Source: Cladosporium sp. IMV 00045
Lineage: Eukaryota > Ascomycota > Dothideomycetes > Cladosporiales > Cladosporiaceae
Length of the DNA: 64,000 nt
Direction of reading: 5' to 3'
Assembly: GCA_001931905.2 (NCBI GenBank)
Contig: MSJI02000539.1
Location: forward strand, 18,548 to 82,547
The notes beneath the pieces are model-generated. The model saw nothing but the letters and a program-made list of their open reading frames with translations. It was not told where the DNA came from and did no database searches. Below are positions 52,901 to 64,000 of the stretch, in pieces; the stretch's first letter is position 1, and every line of letters starts with the position of its first letter. A program made the position numbers and the translations under genes.

Positions 52901-55900
52901 CATACATTGGTAGGTGACATGATCTCAAACCACAACACGACCATCAATGAGATTATCATGGCATTGCCCTCCTTGTCCAGCATACCACTGCTCCAGAAGT
53001 ACGGTGCCGAGATTGATCGCCTCCAGAATATGGAGCCGGCAGAGGGCAGATTCAAAGCATTCGCGAAGCGTTTGAAGGGAGAGTCTCCGATTGTCGTTGT
53101 CCAAGCATTGCGAGAACTGGCTCCTTTTCTTGAAACGTATCAGAGTATTGTTCACGATGCGGCCATCAGTGAACAGCCAGAACAATGGCTGGCCGACCTT
53201 GTGCGATCACTGCTCGACGCCACTGCAATAATGGCCAACCAAAGTGATGAAGCGGCCGAGCTGTGCGGTAAATGCCTCGGCATTGTCGGTTGCTTGGATC
53301 CCAATCGTATTGACGCGTCCAAACTCAAGAAACCGCTGATGGTCATGTCAAATTTCGAGAAGGCCGACGAAACCGTGGAGTGGGTCGTGGTCTTCCTCGA
53401 GAACGTCCTGGTCAAAGCCTTCAAATCGGTCAGCAACGCGCGCGCTCAAGGTTTCCTCGCATATGTCATGCAAGAGCTCCTGAGATTCTGCGGCTTCAAG
53501 GATACCACTGCGTTGAGGCCGAGGGCGACACAAGGAACTACTGTGGCCCAGCGCTGGCAGGATATGCCTGAAAACGTCCGGACGACACTCACTCCTTTCT
53601 TGACTTCCAGATATCATGTGACAAGCGCCTCTTCGACCGCGCCCTCGAACAGGTCGTATCCAGGCTTTTCGCGCGAGACAGACCATTCCTCATGGCTACG
53701 AACACTTGTCTTCGATCTCATGTGGAAAGCAAAAGGAGACAATCCACAGATGGTTTTCCCGCTATTGGCTCGTATCATCCGGGGCCATGATCTCTCCATC
53801 GCGACGTTCCTTCTGCCGTACGCTTTGACGAACGTGATCCTTGGAGGCACCGTGTCCGAGACGAAAGGCATTCAAGACGAAATCTCAGCTGTCTTGAGAG
53901 ATCAGTCTACCAATCCCGCAGAAGCCGAGACCATTCGCCTCTGCAGTGAGAGCGTGTTCACCAGCTTGGACTACATGTGTATCTGGCTGCGCGAAAAGAA
54001 AAAGTCCGTAGCCGATACTCGTGCCACCGCTTATCGAACCGGGCACTCACCCAATGACTTTAACGAAATCCAGGATCAAGGACAGATTGAGACGATTGAG
54101 CGATTCCTTGCCACGATTCCCGCGGATCTGGTTGCCACACGAGCCATGGAGTGCGGAACTTACGCTAGGGCACTGTTCAATTGGGAGCAATACATACGAC
54201 AATCACGTCCGTTGATCCCTGTTGCGTCGACTGATTCCGGGAGCGATGAGATGAATGACCGTCTCATCGATATCTATGCTCAGATCGACGAGCCCGATGG
54301 TTTGGAAGGTATCTCTGCCCACCTGACCATCTTGTCAGACGAGCAACAAGCCACACTCCATGCCAGATCAGGCCGATGGACAGCCGCGCAGGCTTGGTAC
54401 GAATTGCAATTTGCATCACAGCCGCATAATGAAGAGCTGCAGACAGGCTTGCTCCAATGCCTGCGTGAAACGGGTCGGTACTCCCAGCTCCTACGCTATG
54501 CGGACAGCTTTCTTGAAGACAGGAAGGCCGCCGGACAGGAACCGTCTGCCATCGCCAACTTATTGCCTGCAGCCGTCGAGGCGAGCTACATGTCAGGGGA
54601 CATGCAAAGTCTCAACAGGAAACTTCAAAAAGCCCCAGAGAACATGGTTGACGATTTCAACATTGGCATTGGCCACGCCGTGTATGCCAATCAGCTGGAT
54701 GACCTGGATGTTTTGATAGAGAAAGTACGGAAAATGCGGCGATCAGTCACAACTGGCATTTCGGTTGCGGGTAGCAGCTCTCTACATGGATGCCATGCCG
54801 ACCTGCGCCGCTTGCATCTGCTGAGTGAGATCGAAGCCATTGGCGAATGTAAAGATGGAGATAAGATGATGGATTTGTTCGAAAGACTCGAGAAGCGACT
54901 GGATGTCGTTGGCTCGTACTTATCTGACAAGCAGAGCATTCTTGGTGTACGGCGCACCATGTTCCAATCTCATCAGCACTCCACACAGTCGCAGATCGGG
55001 TCTTTGTGGCTCACGACCGCCAGACTGGCGCGCAAAGCAGGCAATACCGAGGCTGCGTATAACGCGGTACTGCAGGCATACGAGTGTGGCGACAAGGCGG
55101 CGAAGCTAGAGGAAGCTCGATTGCTCTGGCGCGATGGACACGGCAGGCAAGCCATATCTTCATTGGAAGGAGCCATCAAGTCACAGGTCTTTGACGTGGA
55201 GAGCGAGGGCATAGATTCCACAAGCATGCCGTCGAAGAACAGTGAGTTCCAAGGACAGAAGCAGAACATGCTGCTGGCAAAGGCGCATTTGTTGCTTGCG
55301 AAGTGGCTCGATGCATCCGGCCAGACTCAAACCAAGGATATGACCGCCAAGTATCAGTATGCGGCAAAGACGTTCCAAAGATGGGAAAAGGGTCACTATT
55401 ACTTGGGCAAACACTACAACAAGCTTCTCGAGGTGGAGAAGGCTCAGCCGAAATCAAAGCAGAGTTCACAGCTGCTTTGCGGTGAACTGCCTCGCTTGGT
55501 GGTGGAGAATCTTCTTCGATCTATACCGTTCGGCAACAAATATTGGCATGAAACGATCCCGAAGATATTGACGCTTTGGCTTGATCTTGGTCTCAGCGCT
55601 GTGAAGAGAGATAAGAATGAAAGCCACGATGTTTTTGACAAGCGAGCCAGAGCGCTCACGATGTGCAACAGGCAAGTCAGAAAGTACTTCGAGAGGGTGC
55701 CACCCTACATCTTCTACCAAGCTCTGCCACAGATGCTGTCGCGCATCAGCCATCCTCAGCCAGAAGTCTGGAAGGAGCTTTCGCAGGTCATCACTAAAAT
55801 TGCATCGACGTATCCAAGCCAAGCACTTTGGAGTCTGCTCGCAGTCTCTCGGGCGTCAGACAGGGTGCGACGCGAAAGGGCTGTGGAGGTCATCAACAAG

Positions 55901-57217
55901 CTCAAAGATCCCAAGTCAAAATCTAAAGATGCCAACGCGGTTGACCTGAGACTGATGATCGCCGCAGGCCAGCGGCTATCGGATGGATTGCTGCAGGCGT
56001 CTGAAGCACCAGTGGAGCCTAGGCAGTCACAGGCGAGCCTCTCGAGAGACCTTGGTTTCAATCACAAACTCGCACCTTGCGCTCTGGTTGTGCCTTTGGA
56101 AACCACGCTGACTGCCAGCATGCCTGCGGGAGCTGATAGCACTCGCATCCGCAGCTATGCGCACAAGGCGTTCGCGCATGACAAGATCACAATCCAGGCT
56201 TTCGAGGATAGCGTTCTCGTTCTCAGCTCGCTGCAAAGGCCGAAGAAGGTCACCGTCAAGGGATCTGATGGCAAATCATACGGCCTGCTGTGTAAGCCTA
56301 AAGATGATCTTCGAAAGGACCAACGTCTCATGGAATTCAACGGCGTCATCAACAGAGCTCTCAAGCGAGACGCCGAAGCCAGTAAGCGTCGTCTGTACAT
56401 CAAGACATACGCCGTCACACCTCTGAGCGAGGAGTCGGGTATCCTGGAATGGGTGGAGGGCATCAAACCCATCCGAGACATCCTCCTCCAGATCTACATG
56501 CGCAAGGGCATCAGGCCGAACTACGCCCAGATCCGCAACGACCTTAACGAGGCGTGCAAACAAGCCCCAGCCGAAGGCGGCGAAATGTTTACCAGCAAAG
56601 TCCAGTCCCAATTCCCGCCCTGCCTGCACGAATGGTTCACGGAAGTCTACCCGGAGCCGGACGCGTGGTTCAACGCGCGCCTGCGCTACGCCCGCACGGC
56701 GGCGGTGATGTCCATGACAGGCCACGTGCTGGGGCTGGGCGACCGGCACGGCGAGAACATCCTGCTTCAAGAAAGCACCGGCGGCGTCTTCCACGTCGAC
56801 TTCAACTGCCTGTTCGACAAGGGCAGCACGTTCGAGAAGCCCGAGGTGGTGCCCTTCCGCCTCACGCAGAACATGGTCGACGCCATGGGTCCTTACGGCT
56901 ACGAGGGGCCGTTCCGGCGCTCGTCGGAGCTTACGTTGGGCTTGCTGAGGCAGAATAAAGACACGCTGAACACGATTCTGGAGACGTTCTTGTACGATCC
57001 CACGACGGATTTTGTGGGCAAGAAGAAGAGGCACACGGAGGGCGTGCCGGAGACGCCGCAGGAGATTCTGGACAGTGTTGAGGCGAAGCTGAGGGGGTAT
57101 TTTAAGAAGGAAATGGTCCCGTTGAGTGTGGAGGGGCATGTTGATGCGTTGATTCGCGATGCGGTCGAGGCGTGGAATTTGTGCCAGATGTATATTGGGT
57201 GGTGTGCTTTCTTGTAG
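49911..57217 (+). CDS. Mec1/ATR-family checkpoint kinase (UvsB-like)
   Basis: PI3K-like Ser/Thr kinase that signals replication stress and DNA damage; 2416 aa, close to yeast Mec1 (2368). Two exons: 49911-50562 and 50619-57217 (intron of 56 nt). HEAT-type helical repeats fill the first two thirds. The FAT domain covers roughly residues 1350-1900 (for example LHARSGRWTAAQAWYELQF and WLTTARLARKAGNTEAAYNA). The kinase domain starts near residue 2020. It includes LLCKPKDDLRKDQRLMEFN with the ATP-binding Lys, the catalytic loop GLGDRHGENIL, and the metal-binding HVDFNCLFDKG (DFN in place of DFG). The FATC motif ends the protein: EAWNLCQMYIGWCAFL, typical of ATR rather than ATM or TOR. The stop codon directly follows. 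Confidence in family is very high. Confidence 0.96.
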
Positions 57218-58203
57218 TTTGTTTGCTGGGGGTTTTGAGAGTGGGTTCAAGGTCGTGGTGGCTTGGGTGATGGTGGTTTAGGTGATGTTCGGTGTGGCTG
57301 TTTCGATAGAGCCAGGTTTTGCGTGTATTCCATGTATCAGTATATTAGCAGTCATGACTTTCACAACAAACGTTGCTTGCTGATCACGTCTCGATTCAGC
57401 ACTCATTCGAGAGTTCGCAGGGATCAATTTCAACATATGAACCTGGTCTTGTGTCTTCCTCCGTTGATTTTCTTGGGTCTACGACAACCAGCGACACACT
57501 AAGGCATTGCACGCTTGCTGGATTTCTCTACCAATGACTTATTGACGCAACATCCGTATTCTCGTGGGCAGCGTGGCTGGCGACCAAGCTACGATCGAGA
57601 CATGCTCAAGGTATAATAATTAGTAAGACAATGTAGAAGCAGGGCGTTCTTTCTCGAGAGCACAGTCTGACAACAATTTTCAAGGTGGTGGTGTATCATT
57701 CACACCATTCAACAACCCCCTTGATTTGGTCGAGGCTAAATGGCGGCTCGCTAACGACTGCACTATTTATTTTCTGTACATTGCTTTTTTGGGCATCTTT
57801 GGCCAATGCAATGGGTTGTGAAGGAAAATCCCCACAGCAAATGTCCAAGCGGTCGTTTGGAGGAATTCAGGGATGGATTGGGGTCGAGCGTGTATTGGCA
57901 ATGATAATATCCCCATCACCAAGCGACCGGTTCTTGAACAGTGCGAAATCCCTGGTCTTCTTTCCTTTAGATCGGGCCGCTGATGAACAGCAGCGTTCTT
58001 GGTGTTTCTTATGAGGGAAATCCGCAATCCGAGTCTGTGGTGTTCGTTAGATGGAGATCGTACAGATCAACCCTACTCTTCGCAAGTGCAAGCGCGGTGA
58101 TGATGCGCAACGGGGATTTATGTGGGGAGCGCAATGATGTGAAGAAAGATGCCATCTCTATGATCTCACTCGTGTTTATTGTTTTGCTTTCTTCCATAAA
58201 CTT
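57218..58203. other. Intergenic downstream of the ATR homologue
   Basis: About 1 kb. A 109-codon plus-strand frame (57685-58014) with a hydrophobic start is present, but it has no family resemblance and I do not call it a gene. Otherwise featureless. Confidence 0.45.
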
Positions 58204-58359
58204 TCAAGGCTCTTCCTCGATCTCGAGGAATACTTGACCACTCTTCAAATCGCCGCCACCACCGCCGTTGAAGACCGCCCCCGATTGCCAGCCGCCGACG
58301 TAAGGCGTGCGAATCGGCTTGTGTGTTTGAGCGAGTCGGCTGAACGCGCGGACCTGCAT
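58204..58359 (-). CDS. Candidate small protein or terminal exon (51 aa)
   Basis: ATG at 58359, TGA at 58204. The frame encodes MQVRAFSRLAQTHKPIRTPY, then GGWQSGAVFNGGGGGD and the acidic end VFLEIEEEP. Its amino-acid make-up is more protein-like than other ORFs nearby (basic, Arg-rich start without acid residues, as in mitochondrial proteins; Gly-rich middle). The ATG lies in CATATGCAG|GTC, so the true gene could instead use AG at 58354-58355 (minus strand) as a splice acceptor, with an upstream exon I could not establish. Family not recognised. Confidence 0.35.
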   Translation of the reverse strand: MQVRAFSRLAQTHKPIRTPYVGGWQSGAVFNGGGGGDLKSGQVFLEIEEEP

Positions 58360-59345
58360 ATGACAGCGGCAGACGGGAGGTCAGGGTAAGAGGGCCAGGG
58401 AGCCAGGGGGCAAACGGCTGGGCTGGTCCCGAGTCGTTGGTCGGGTCGGGACTGTTTCATGGGAGTTTCGAGGGGAGGTTGCGAGGACCAGTTGGGATGC
58501 ATGGAAGTGAGGTGGTGAGAGGTGTGTAGATGCTTTTCTTGTTTGAACTCTATAGAGACAAGGTTTTCGTCGTTGTGCACATTGTTTCTGCAGGTACATG
58601 TACATACACGTAACGATATGTACGAGCACACGGCAAGGAAATTCTGACCAGATCCGGGAGATTGTGCTAGTGGGCTGTTATTATTATTTTCTGCTCCTGC
58701 CACGCCTGCCTCTAACCGCATGCATCCCCCTGCAGATCTCGAGCTAGTTGTGGCGCGGTCCGGATCTGCACCTGGAAAAGTCGAGTCCGAGTCTCAGGGC
58801 CTGGCAGTACCGAGGCTTGCCAAACTTCCCAATGTGTCTATTTCGAGTAGGCGAAAAGTTTGGAGAATTCGACCAGAGGCATTGATGAATGGGGATATGT
58901 GACAATCTTGAAGAATTGATAGAAAATACCATTCTCGATACGAATCATATCCACTTGTTAGCGAAACATTCACGCTGCACCCGTCAACCCAATCGTATTC
59001 TCTTTTGCTACATCGGCAAGGCTTACTACGCGCCGCCCGGCCAGAGCTCCACCTTTTTCCACCACCCCCAGAACACAGACACGTCAGTCCATCGGCCCAG
59101 ACAAATCGCTCGACCTTTGACCCTTCACTTCAATCCTCACTTGCATTATTATTCACGTGCTTGCTTTGCTTGCCTGCTTGCTTGCCTGCCTGTTTGTTTT
59201 CTCCCTTCACTTCATCGTTCCATCACTTCATCAACCAATCCTGCATTCGTTCATCCCCACCGTATTGTTTGTCCTTGCACATCAATACCACCCCAGGCAC
59301 TGCAGCCCACTCGCTTAGCCCTACAGGGCACCCTCACTCCAGCAA
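58360..59345. other. Intergenic upstream of the MscS channel gene
   Basis: About 990 nt. A palindrome GTACATGTAC lies at 58594-58603. A run of CTTG/CCTG tetranucleotides (about 59158-59200) precedes a long C-rich leader before the channel ATG. No gene is supported. Confidence 0.45.
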
Positions 59346-62319
59346 ATGCCACTCTCGCCCAGACCCTCCCACTCCAAACGACCCTCGCACGACCGCTACC
59401 AGACCCTCTCGCACTCCGAGAGCAGCGAAGCCATGGTCCACCACCCCAACGACGCCACCATCGACATCCCCCTCGAGCAAGTCCCCTCCAACGGCTTCCC
59501 GCCCGGCGCTCGCAGCGACAACCCGGCCTTCGCCCCGCTCAAGGAGGGCAATGAGCAGAAACATCACTTGTTCACCGGCCGCAGGCGCGGGCCCGCGGCG
59601 GCTTTTCAGAAGCCCGGCGGCGCTGCGGGATATGATGGTGAAGAGGATACCATAACTGTCATGGGCAGGATTTACACAAAGATTCTGAACTTCAGCGTCG
59701 TCACGAGATATCTGCTGTATGTCCTGCCGCTGGCGGCTTGTTTGGCCGTGCCGATTATTGTGGGAGCAAGGCCCATTACGGACAATCCGACGATTGGTTA
59801 TGTTACGGTTCGATGGTGAGTGATTTGAATACCTAAGGATCATGCGCTATGGGGGTGCGTTAGAAACAGCTTGCGGCGCGAGATTTGGGTTCGGAAGGAA
59901 AGTTGAACAGGCTTTGCTGACATTCTTCAGGTTCTTCGTCTGGGTCGAGGTTGTTTGGTGCAGTATCTGGGTCTCCAAGACCGTAGCGCACTTCTTACCT
60001 TACATCTTTCAGCTACTCGTCGGTGTGGTCAACTCTGGAATTAGGAAATACTCGCTGGTCATTCGGGCTCTTGAGATCCCTCTCAGCTTGGTGGGCTGGA
60101 CTGTTACATCTCTGGCCACATTCAAGCCTATCATGCTGCAGAACCCGATTCGCCGTAACCTACCGGCTCAAGAATCAGCGGACCCGAAAGCGCCGCAGCA
60201 TTGGGAGAACGTGGTCGAGAGGGTTCTTGCCGCTTTCGTTGTGGCCTCACTCATTTTCCTCGGCGAGAAGCTCATCATTCAGCTCATCTCGATCAACTAC
60301 CACCGCAAGCAATTCACCGCCCGCATCAAGGCGTCAAAGCACAACATTTACCTGCTCGCTCAGCTCTACGAAGCGTCCAGGAACATGTTCCCTGCTTACT
60401 GCCCTGAGTTCGCGGAGGAAGACGCCATCATTGCGGATCAGCTGGATCTGAAATTTGGAACCAAAAAGAGCAGTCACAACCGGTCGGGCTCTCAGACGCC
60501 CATGCGTCTGATTCAGCGCAACGTTGGTCGCGTCGGTGATAAGATCAGTGCAGCGGTCGGTAATGTCGCCTCTGAGATCACCGGTAGGGAGATGTTCAAT
60601 TCCAACAGTGCTCACTCTATCGTTATCGAAGCCCTCGAGAAGAGGCGCACTTCCGAAGCCCTCGCTCGCCGTATTTGGATGTCTTTCGTTGTCGAGGGTC
60701 GCGATGCGCTTGTGCAGGACGATTTCCACGACGTGCTCGGCGAACTAAAGAGGCAAATTGCCGAAGAAGCTTTCGTTGCTATCGACTCGGATGCCAACGG
60801 CGATATCAGCTTGGAAGAAATGGTCACCACCGTCGTTGAGTTCAGCCGCGAGCGCAAGTCTATCTCCTCCAGCATGCACGATGTCGACCAGGCCATCACT
60901 GTTCTGGACAGACTGCTCTGCACTGTCGTCTTCATCGCCATCGTCTTCGTCTTTGTGGCTTTCCTCAACCAAAGCTTTGTCACGACTCTAGCCACCGCCG
61001 GTACGGCGCTACTGTCGCTTTCGTTCGTCTTTGCCGCCACTACTCAGGAAGTTCTGGGCAGCTGTATCTTCCTCTTCGTCAAGCATCCTTACGATATTGG
61101 CGATCGCGTGGATATCAACGCCGATCAATTCACGGTCGAGCATATCAGTCTGCTTTTCACAGTCTTCAAGCGTGCAAACGGTCACAAGGTTGGCGGTCTG
61201 GTACAAGTTCCCAACATCACACTCAACACTCTGTTCATCGAGAACTTGAGCCGCAGCCACGCCATGATGGAGGAATACTCCGTGTTTGTCTCTTTCGACA
61301 CGACGTTTGAGGACATCCAAATCTTGAAGAACGAGCTCAACAAATTCGTCGCAGACAAGGACAACAGCAGAGACTTCCATCCGGACGTCAACATTGAGAT
61401 TCTCGGCACCACCGACCAGAGCAAGCTCGAAGTCCAGGTCCAGATCAAGCACAAGGGCAACTGGGCAAACGAGACTCTGCGCGCCGCCCGCCGCAGCAAG
61501 TTCATGTGCGCGCTCGTGTCTGCTCTCAAGGTCGTCCCCATCTACGGCCCCGGCGGTGGCTACGAAGCCGCCGGCACAGCCGCGAACCCCAGCTACTCCG
61601 TCACCATCTCCGACACCGAAGCGAAAGACAACATGACCGCCGCCGCCAAAGCCAAAGACGACCTGCGCCTCTTCCCTCCCACCAAACCCGACGAAGACGC
61701 CTCCAGCGACACCGCCAACGAAAACCAAGGCGCAGGCCTCACCGGCCGCGACGCCAGGATCGTCGAAGACCTGCACACCCGCAACCCGGCCGCCGACTTC
61801 GTCCGCGACGAGGCCTGGACTACCGGCCGCGACGATCTCAGCCCCACCGGCACCCGCCGCAGCTACGACAACCAGTCCCTCGACGAAGTCCGCGGCGTCC
61901 TCCGCCGTGGCTCTTCTCGCGGAAAGCGTCGAGCCAGCAATGCCGCGAACACTTACCACGGCCCCTCGGTCCCGACCATCAACGAGCCTTCAGGCAGCTA
62001 CAGCGACTACCCCACGCGCCCTTCGCAGCCCAGCTACCTGCAGCAGCCTGGCTACGGCCAGACTACTTCCTACGGCTCGCAACAGCAAGGGAGCTTCGCC
62101 TCCCCCCTCCCGCCCGTGCAATCCGTCGTTTCGCCCATGGAGATGTCCCAGCTCGGTCGTAGCGAGTCTACAAACGGCGGCAATAACAACCCTTACATGC
62201 CTTCTGCGCCTAGCACGGCGTATCAAGGCGCGGGCCAGGGAGTTCCCCCGCCGCCTCCACAGCCAGAGGATGAGGATGATAGGGATGGGAGGGGAATGAG
62301 GCCTTATAGCGGGGCTTAA
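59346..62319 (+). CDS. MscS-family mechanosensitive channel with EF-hand (Msy1/Msy2-like)
   Basis: Membrane channel of the fungal/plant MscS class; in Schizosaccharomyces the Msy1/Msy2 homologues sit in the ER and control calcium release on hypo-osmotic shock. 952 aa; exons 59346-59815 and 59931-62319 (intron of 115 nt). Several hydrophobic segments precede residue 330 (YLLYVLPLAACLAVPIIVGA; WFFVWVEVVWCSIWV). A single EF-hand follows, AIDSDANGDISLEEM, with the full DxDxNGDIxxxE calcium loop. Two further TM segments come next. The second is the pore-lining helix region TLATAGTALLSLSFVFAATTQ. The beta domain starts with GSCIFLFVKHPYDIGDRVDI. The last 200 residues are disordered, Pro/Ser/Gly/Gln-rich and end PPPQPEDEDDRDGRGM. 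Confidence 0.92.
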
Positions 62320-63780
62320 GGGAAAGGCATAGTCGAGGGATGATTTTCTCTCCAAGAAGCTCTTTCCTCCTTACATCTCTCACTCCGGATTTTCCCTGAT
62401 GCTCCACAGCAACCGTTTTTGGCTCGCGCTCAGAATCTCGGCATGGGCGTGGGCATGGACAAAATTGCAAGGACTAAAAAAAGGTAAAATGGCGTCTCCT
62501 GATTTCTTTTTCCTTTCCTTTCATCTTCTTGGATTTTATGGGCATTGGCGGTTTGTGTAAAAACAAAGAAAAGGTACTTGTAAGGTTAGATTCAGCATAA
62601 GTCAGGTTAGGATGGCATAGGATAGGTTGGCTTCTCGATCGAGCTAATCGCTCTCGTGGGGCCATGGCATGTGTATTGGATTTCTGTACATTCTCTTCCC
62701 TTCTCCCGCGTTGTGTACATTGTATGTATGCATGAGTATGTGAGACAAACACAGGGGTTGAAGTGGCTTGATGAAGATCTTTGGGATCTAATGCGTGTAT
62801 ACCTACCTATCGAAACCGGCTTTTTGCCTTGTCTTCTGTCGTCTATCATCGTACCTATTCGGGGGTATATCAGATTTCCATGCATTTCCCTACGCCCTAC
62901 GGCTCGTAGTCGTTGACCTCTGAACTCTGGCTTTGGCATGTGATGATTACAGTATATGTTGGCAGATGTGCAGGCGTTGGCGACCAACTGGACAACAGAA
63001 AAGGTTTGGTCGGAAGGGCTTGCTTTTGATGTTCACGACATACCGTCGATGACAAAAGTGATAAGAATCACGGCGAGAAATGGTTTCGAGGCTCAACAAG
63101 AGGAAAGAGTTATTACCATGTACATTCTGGACAATTTGACGGGCTGACGGCCTCTTTTTGGTGAGGCACCAAAAATGAACCCCTCTTTCCATCCCCTTGG
63201 TCGAGGGGAACGTGATTGCTTCAGGAGGCAGGATTCGTGGATCGTTTGAGCAGGACTCTCGCGCATGCATCGTACAGGGGGAATCTTGGAGTGCTTTGTT
63301 CGGATCAGTCGTGTCTGGTGTGCACCTAGTCGACTAAATAAGCATCTGGCTATTGTGAGTGTTGAGGTATATAGTAAGATATTGTACGCGCAAGTTGCTT
63401 GTTGGCGGAGTGGCGATTGTCGTTCGTCGCTGTGAAAATTTGCCCAACATCGCGTGAGAAGTTCATGAGAAACCATCGCGGTCATCATGCATTTGTACGC
63501 CGAGAATAATTAGTATTTTTGGCAATAGTAAATGCATCCAACCATGAGTGAAGTCGGATGCAGGCAATCACAGTCATAAGGCATGGCGTTCTCTCACCCA
63601 GCAAAGCTGCCAAGCCGGGCACAGACCGCCTCCCGCTGGATTTTCGAACGAATTCCTACTGCCCGTCGTGTCCAGCAAGGACGAGTAGGAGGCGTGACCT
63701 AGTTACCGCTCAACCCAACCCTACACGGCCCACACGACATCTTCGAGGTTCGCTGTCACACGACCGGTCACACAGCAACG
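62320..63780. other. Intergenic MscS gene to eIF3c
   Basis: About 1.46 kb. No coding gene is supported; the short ORFs are unlike proteins. The stretch 62660-62760 has repeated TGTA/TGTATG elements in the probable 3' region of the channel gene. Confidence 0.5.
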
Positions 63781-64000
63781 ATGTCTCGCTTTTTCCACGC
63801 CGGCGACAGCTCCAGCGAGAGCTCCGATGAGGAGGAGTTCGATATCAACGAGGAGCGCTCCGAGGACGAGTCTTCGGAAGAATCTTCGGAGGAGGAGTCG
63901 GATGTCGACGACAGCAGCGACAGCGACAGCGACGACGATGGCAAGACCGGCGCCAACCGTTTCTTGCGCGAGGCCTCGGATGATTCGGAAAGCGAGGATG
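63781..64000 (+). CDS. Eukaryotic translation initiation factor 3 subunit C, N-terminus (cut by window edge)
   Basis: Only the first 73 codons are present. The start MSRFFHAGDSSSESSDEEEF followed by a long Ser/Asp/Glu-rich acidic stretch and TGANRFLREASDDSESED is the typical N-terminus of fungal eIF3c/Nip1. This acidic tail contacts eIF1 and eIF5 in the preinitiation complex. The PCI domain and all structured parts lie beyond the window, so the call rests on this short but characteristic end. Confidence 0.82.
   Translation, partial: MSRFFHAGDSSSESSDEEEFDINEERSEDESSEESSEEESDVDDSSDSDSDDDGKTGANRFLREASDDSESED

Noticed and set aside
57685..58014. 109-codon frame with a hydrophobic segment downstream of the ATR gene
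   Set aside because: No family resemblance, poor start context, and composition like translated non-coding DNA.

Overview
The window reads as nuclear DNA of a filamentous ascomycete (Pezizomycotina; a Dothideomycete would fit, but I cannot fix the class from sequence alone). The reasons are: protein-coding genes with short GT-AG introns, mostly 48-65 nt, with CTRAC-type branch points; a CBM1-bearing GH6 cellulase; and fungal or ascomycete forms of Mis13/Dsn1, Trf4/Cid14, Med17, Not1, COX16, ISN1 and a two-half phosphofructokinase. I resolved exon joins by hand by requiring reading phase, splice sites and family alignment to agree.

Layout. 1-5.6 kb: a cellobiohydrolase II gene running off the left edge (-) and a sugar transporter (+), head to head across 2.1 kb. 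6.1-14 kb: exosome subunit Rrp46 (+), an OB-fold/zinc-ribbon protein of MEIOB/RPA1 type (+), kinetochore Mis13/Dsn1 (+) and indoleamine 2,3-dioxygenase (-). 15-19.3 kb: a tandem GFA-domain protein (-), a small probable mitochondrial protein (+) and a MmgE/PrpD-family enzyme (-). 19.9-29.9 kb: Trf4/Cid14 poly(A) polymerase (+), oligoribonuclease Rex2 (+), an FAD monooxygenase (+), a DUF1349 protein (-), a NADAR-domain protein (+) and signal peptidase Sec11 (-). 31-49.6 kb: Not1 (+), an Osh4/Kes1-like oxysterol-binding protein (+), ISN1 nucleotidase (-), Med17 (+), phosphofructokinase (+) and COX16 (-). 49.9-64 kb: the Mec1/ATR-family kinase (+), an EF-hand MscS channel (+) and the start of eIF3c (+), cut by the right edge.

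Most genes are housekeeping. Two loose themes recur. RNA decay is represented by Rrp46, Trf4, Rex2 and Not1. NAD-linked metabolism may be represented by IDO, the NADAR protein and ISN1. The cellulase and sugar transporter form a plausible cellulose-degradation and sugar-uptake pair.

I found no transposon, CRISPR array, rRNA, convincing tRNA or viral element, and no clear new multi-gene system. The most interesting items are gene-structure and regulatory features: micro-exons of 8, 11 and 21 nt, a possible alternative C-terminus of Trf4, upstream ORFs at Not1 and the ATR homologue, and the divergent DUF1349/NADAR pair.
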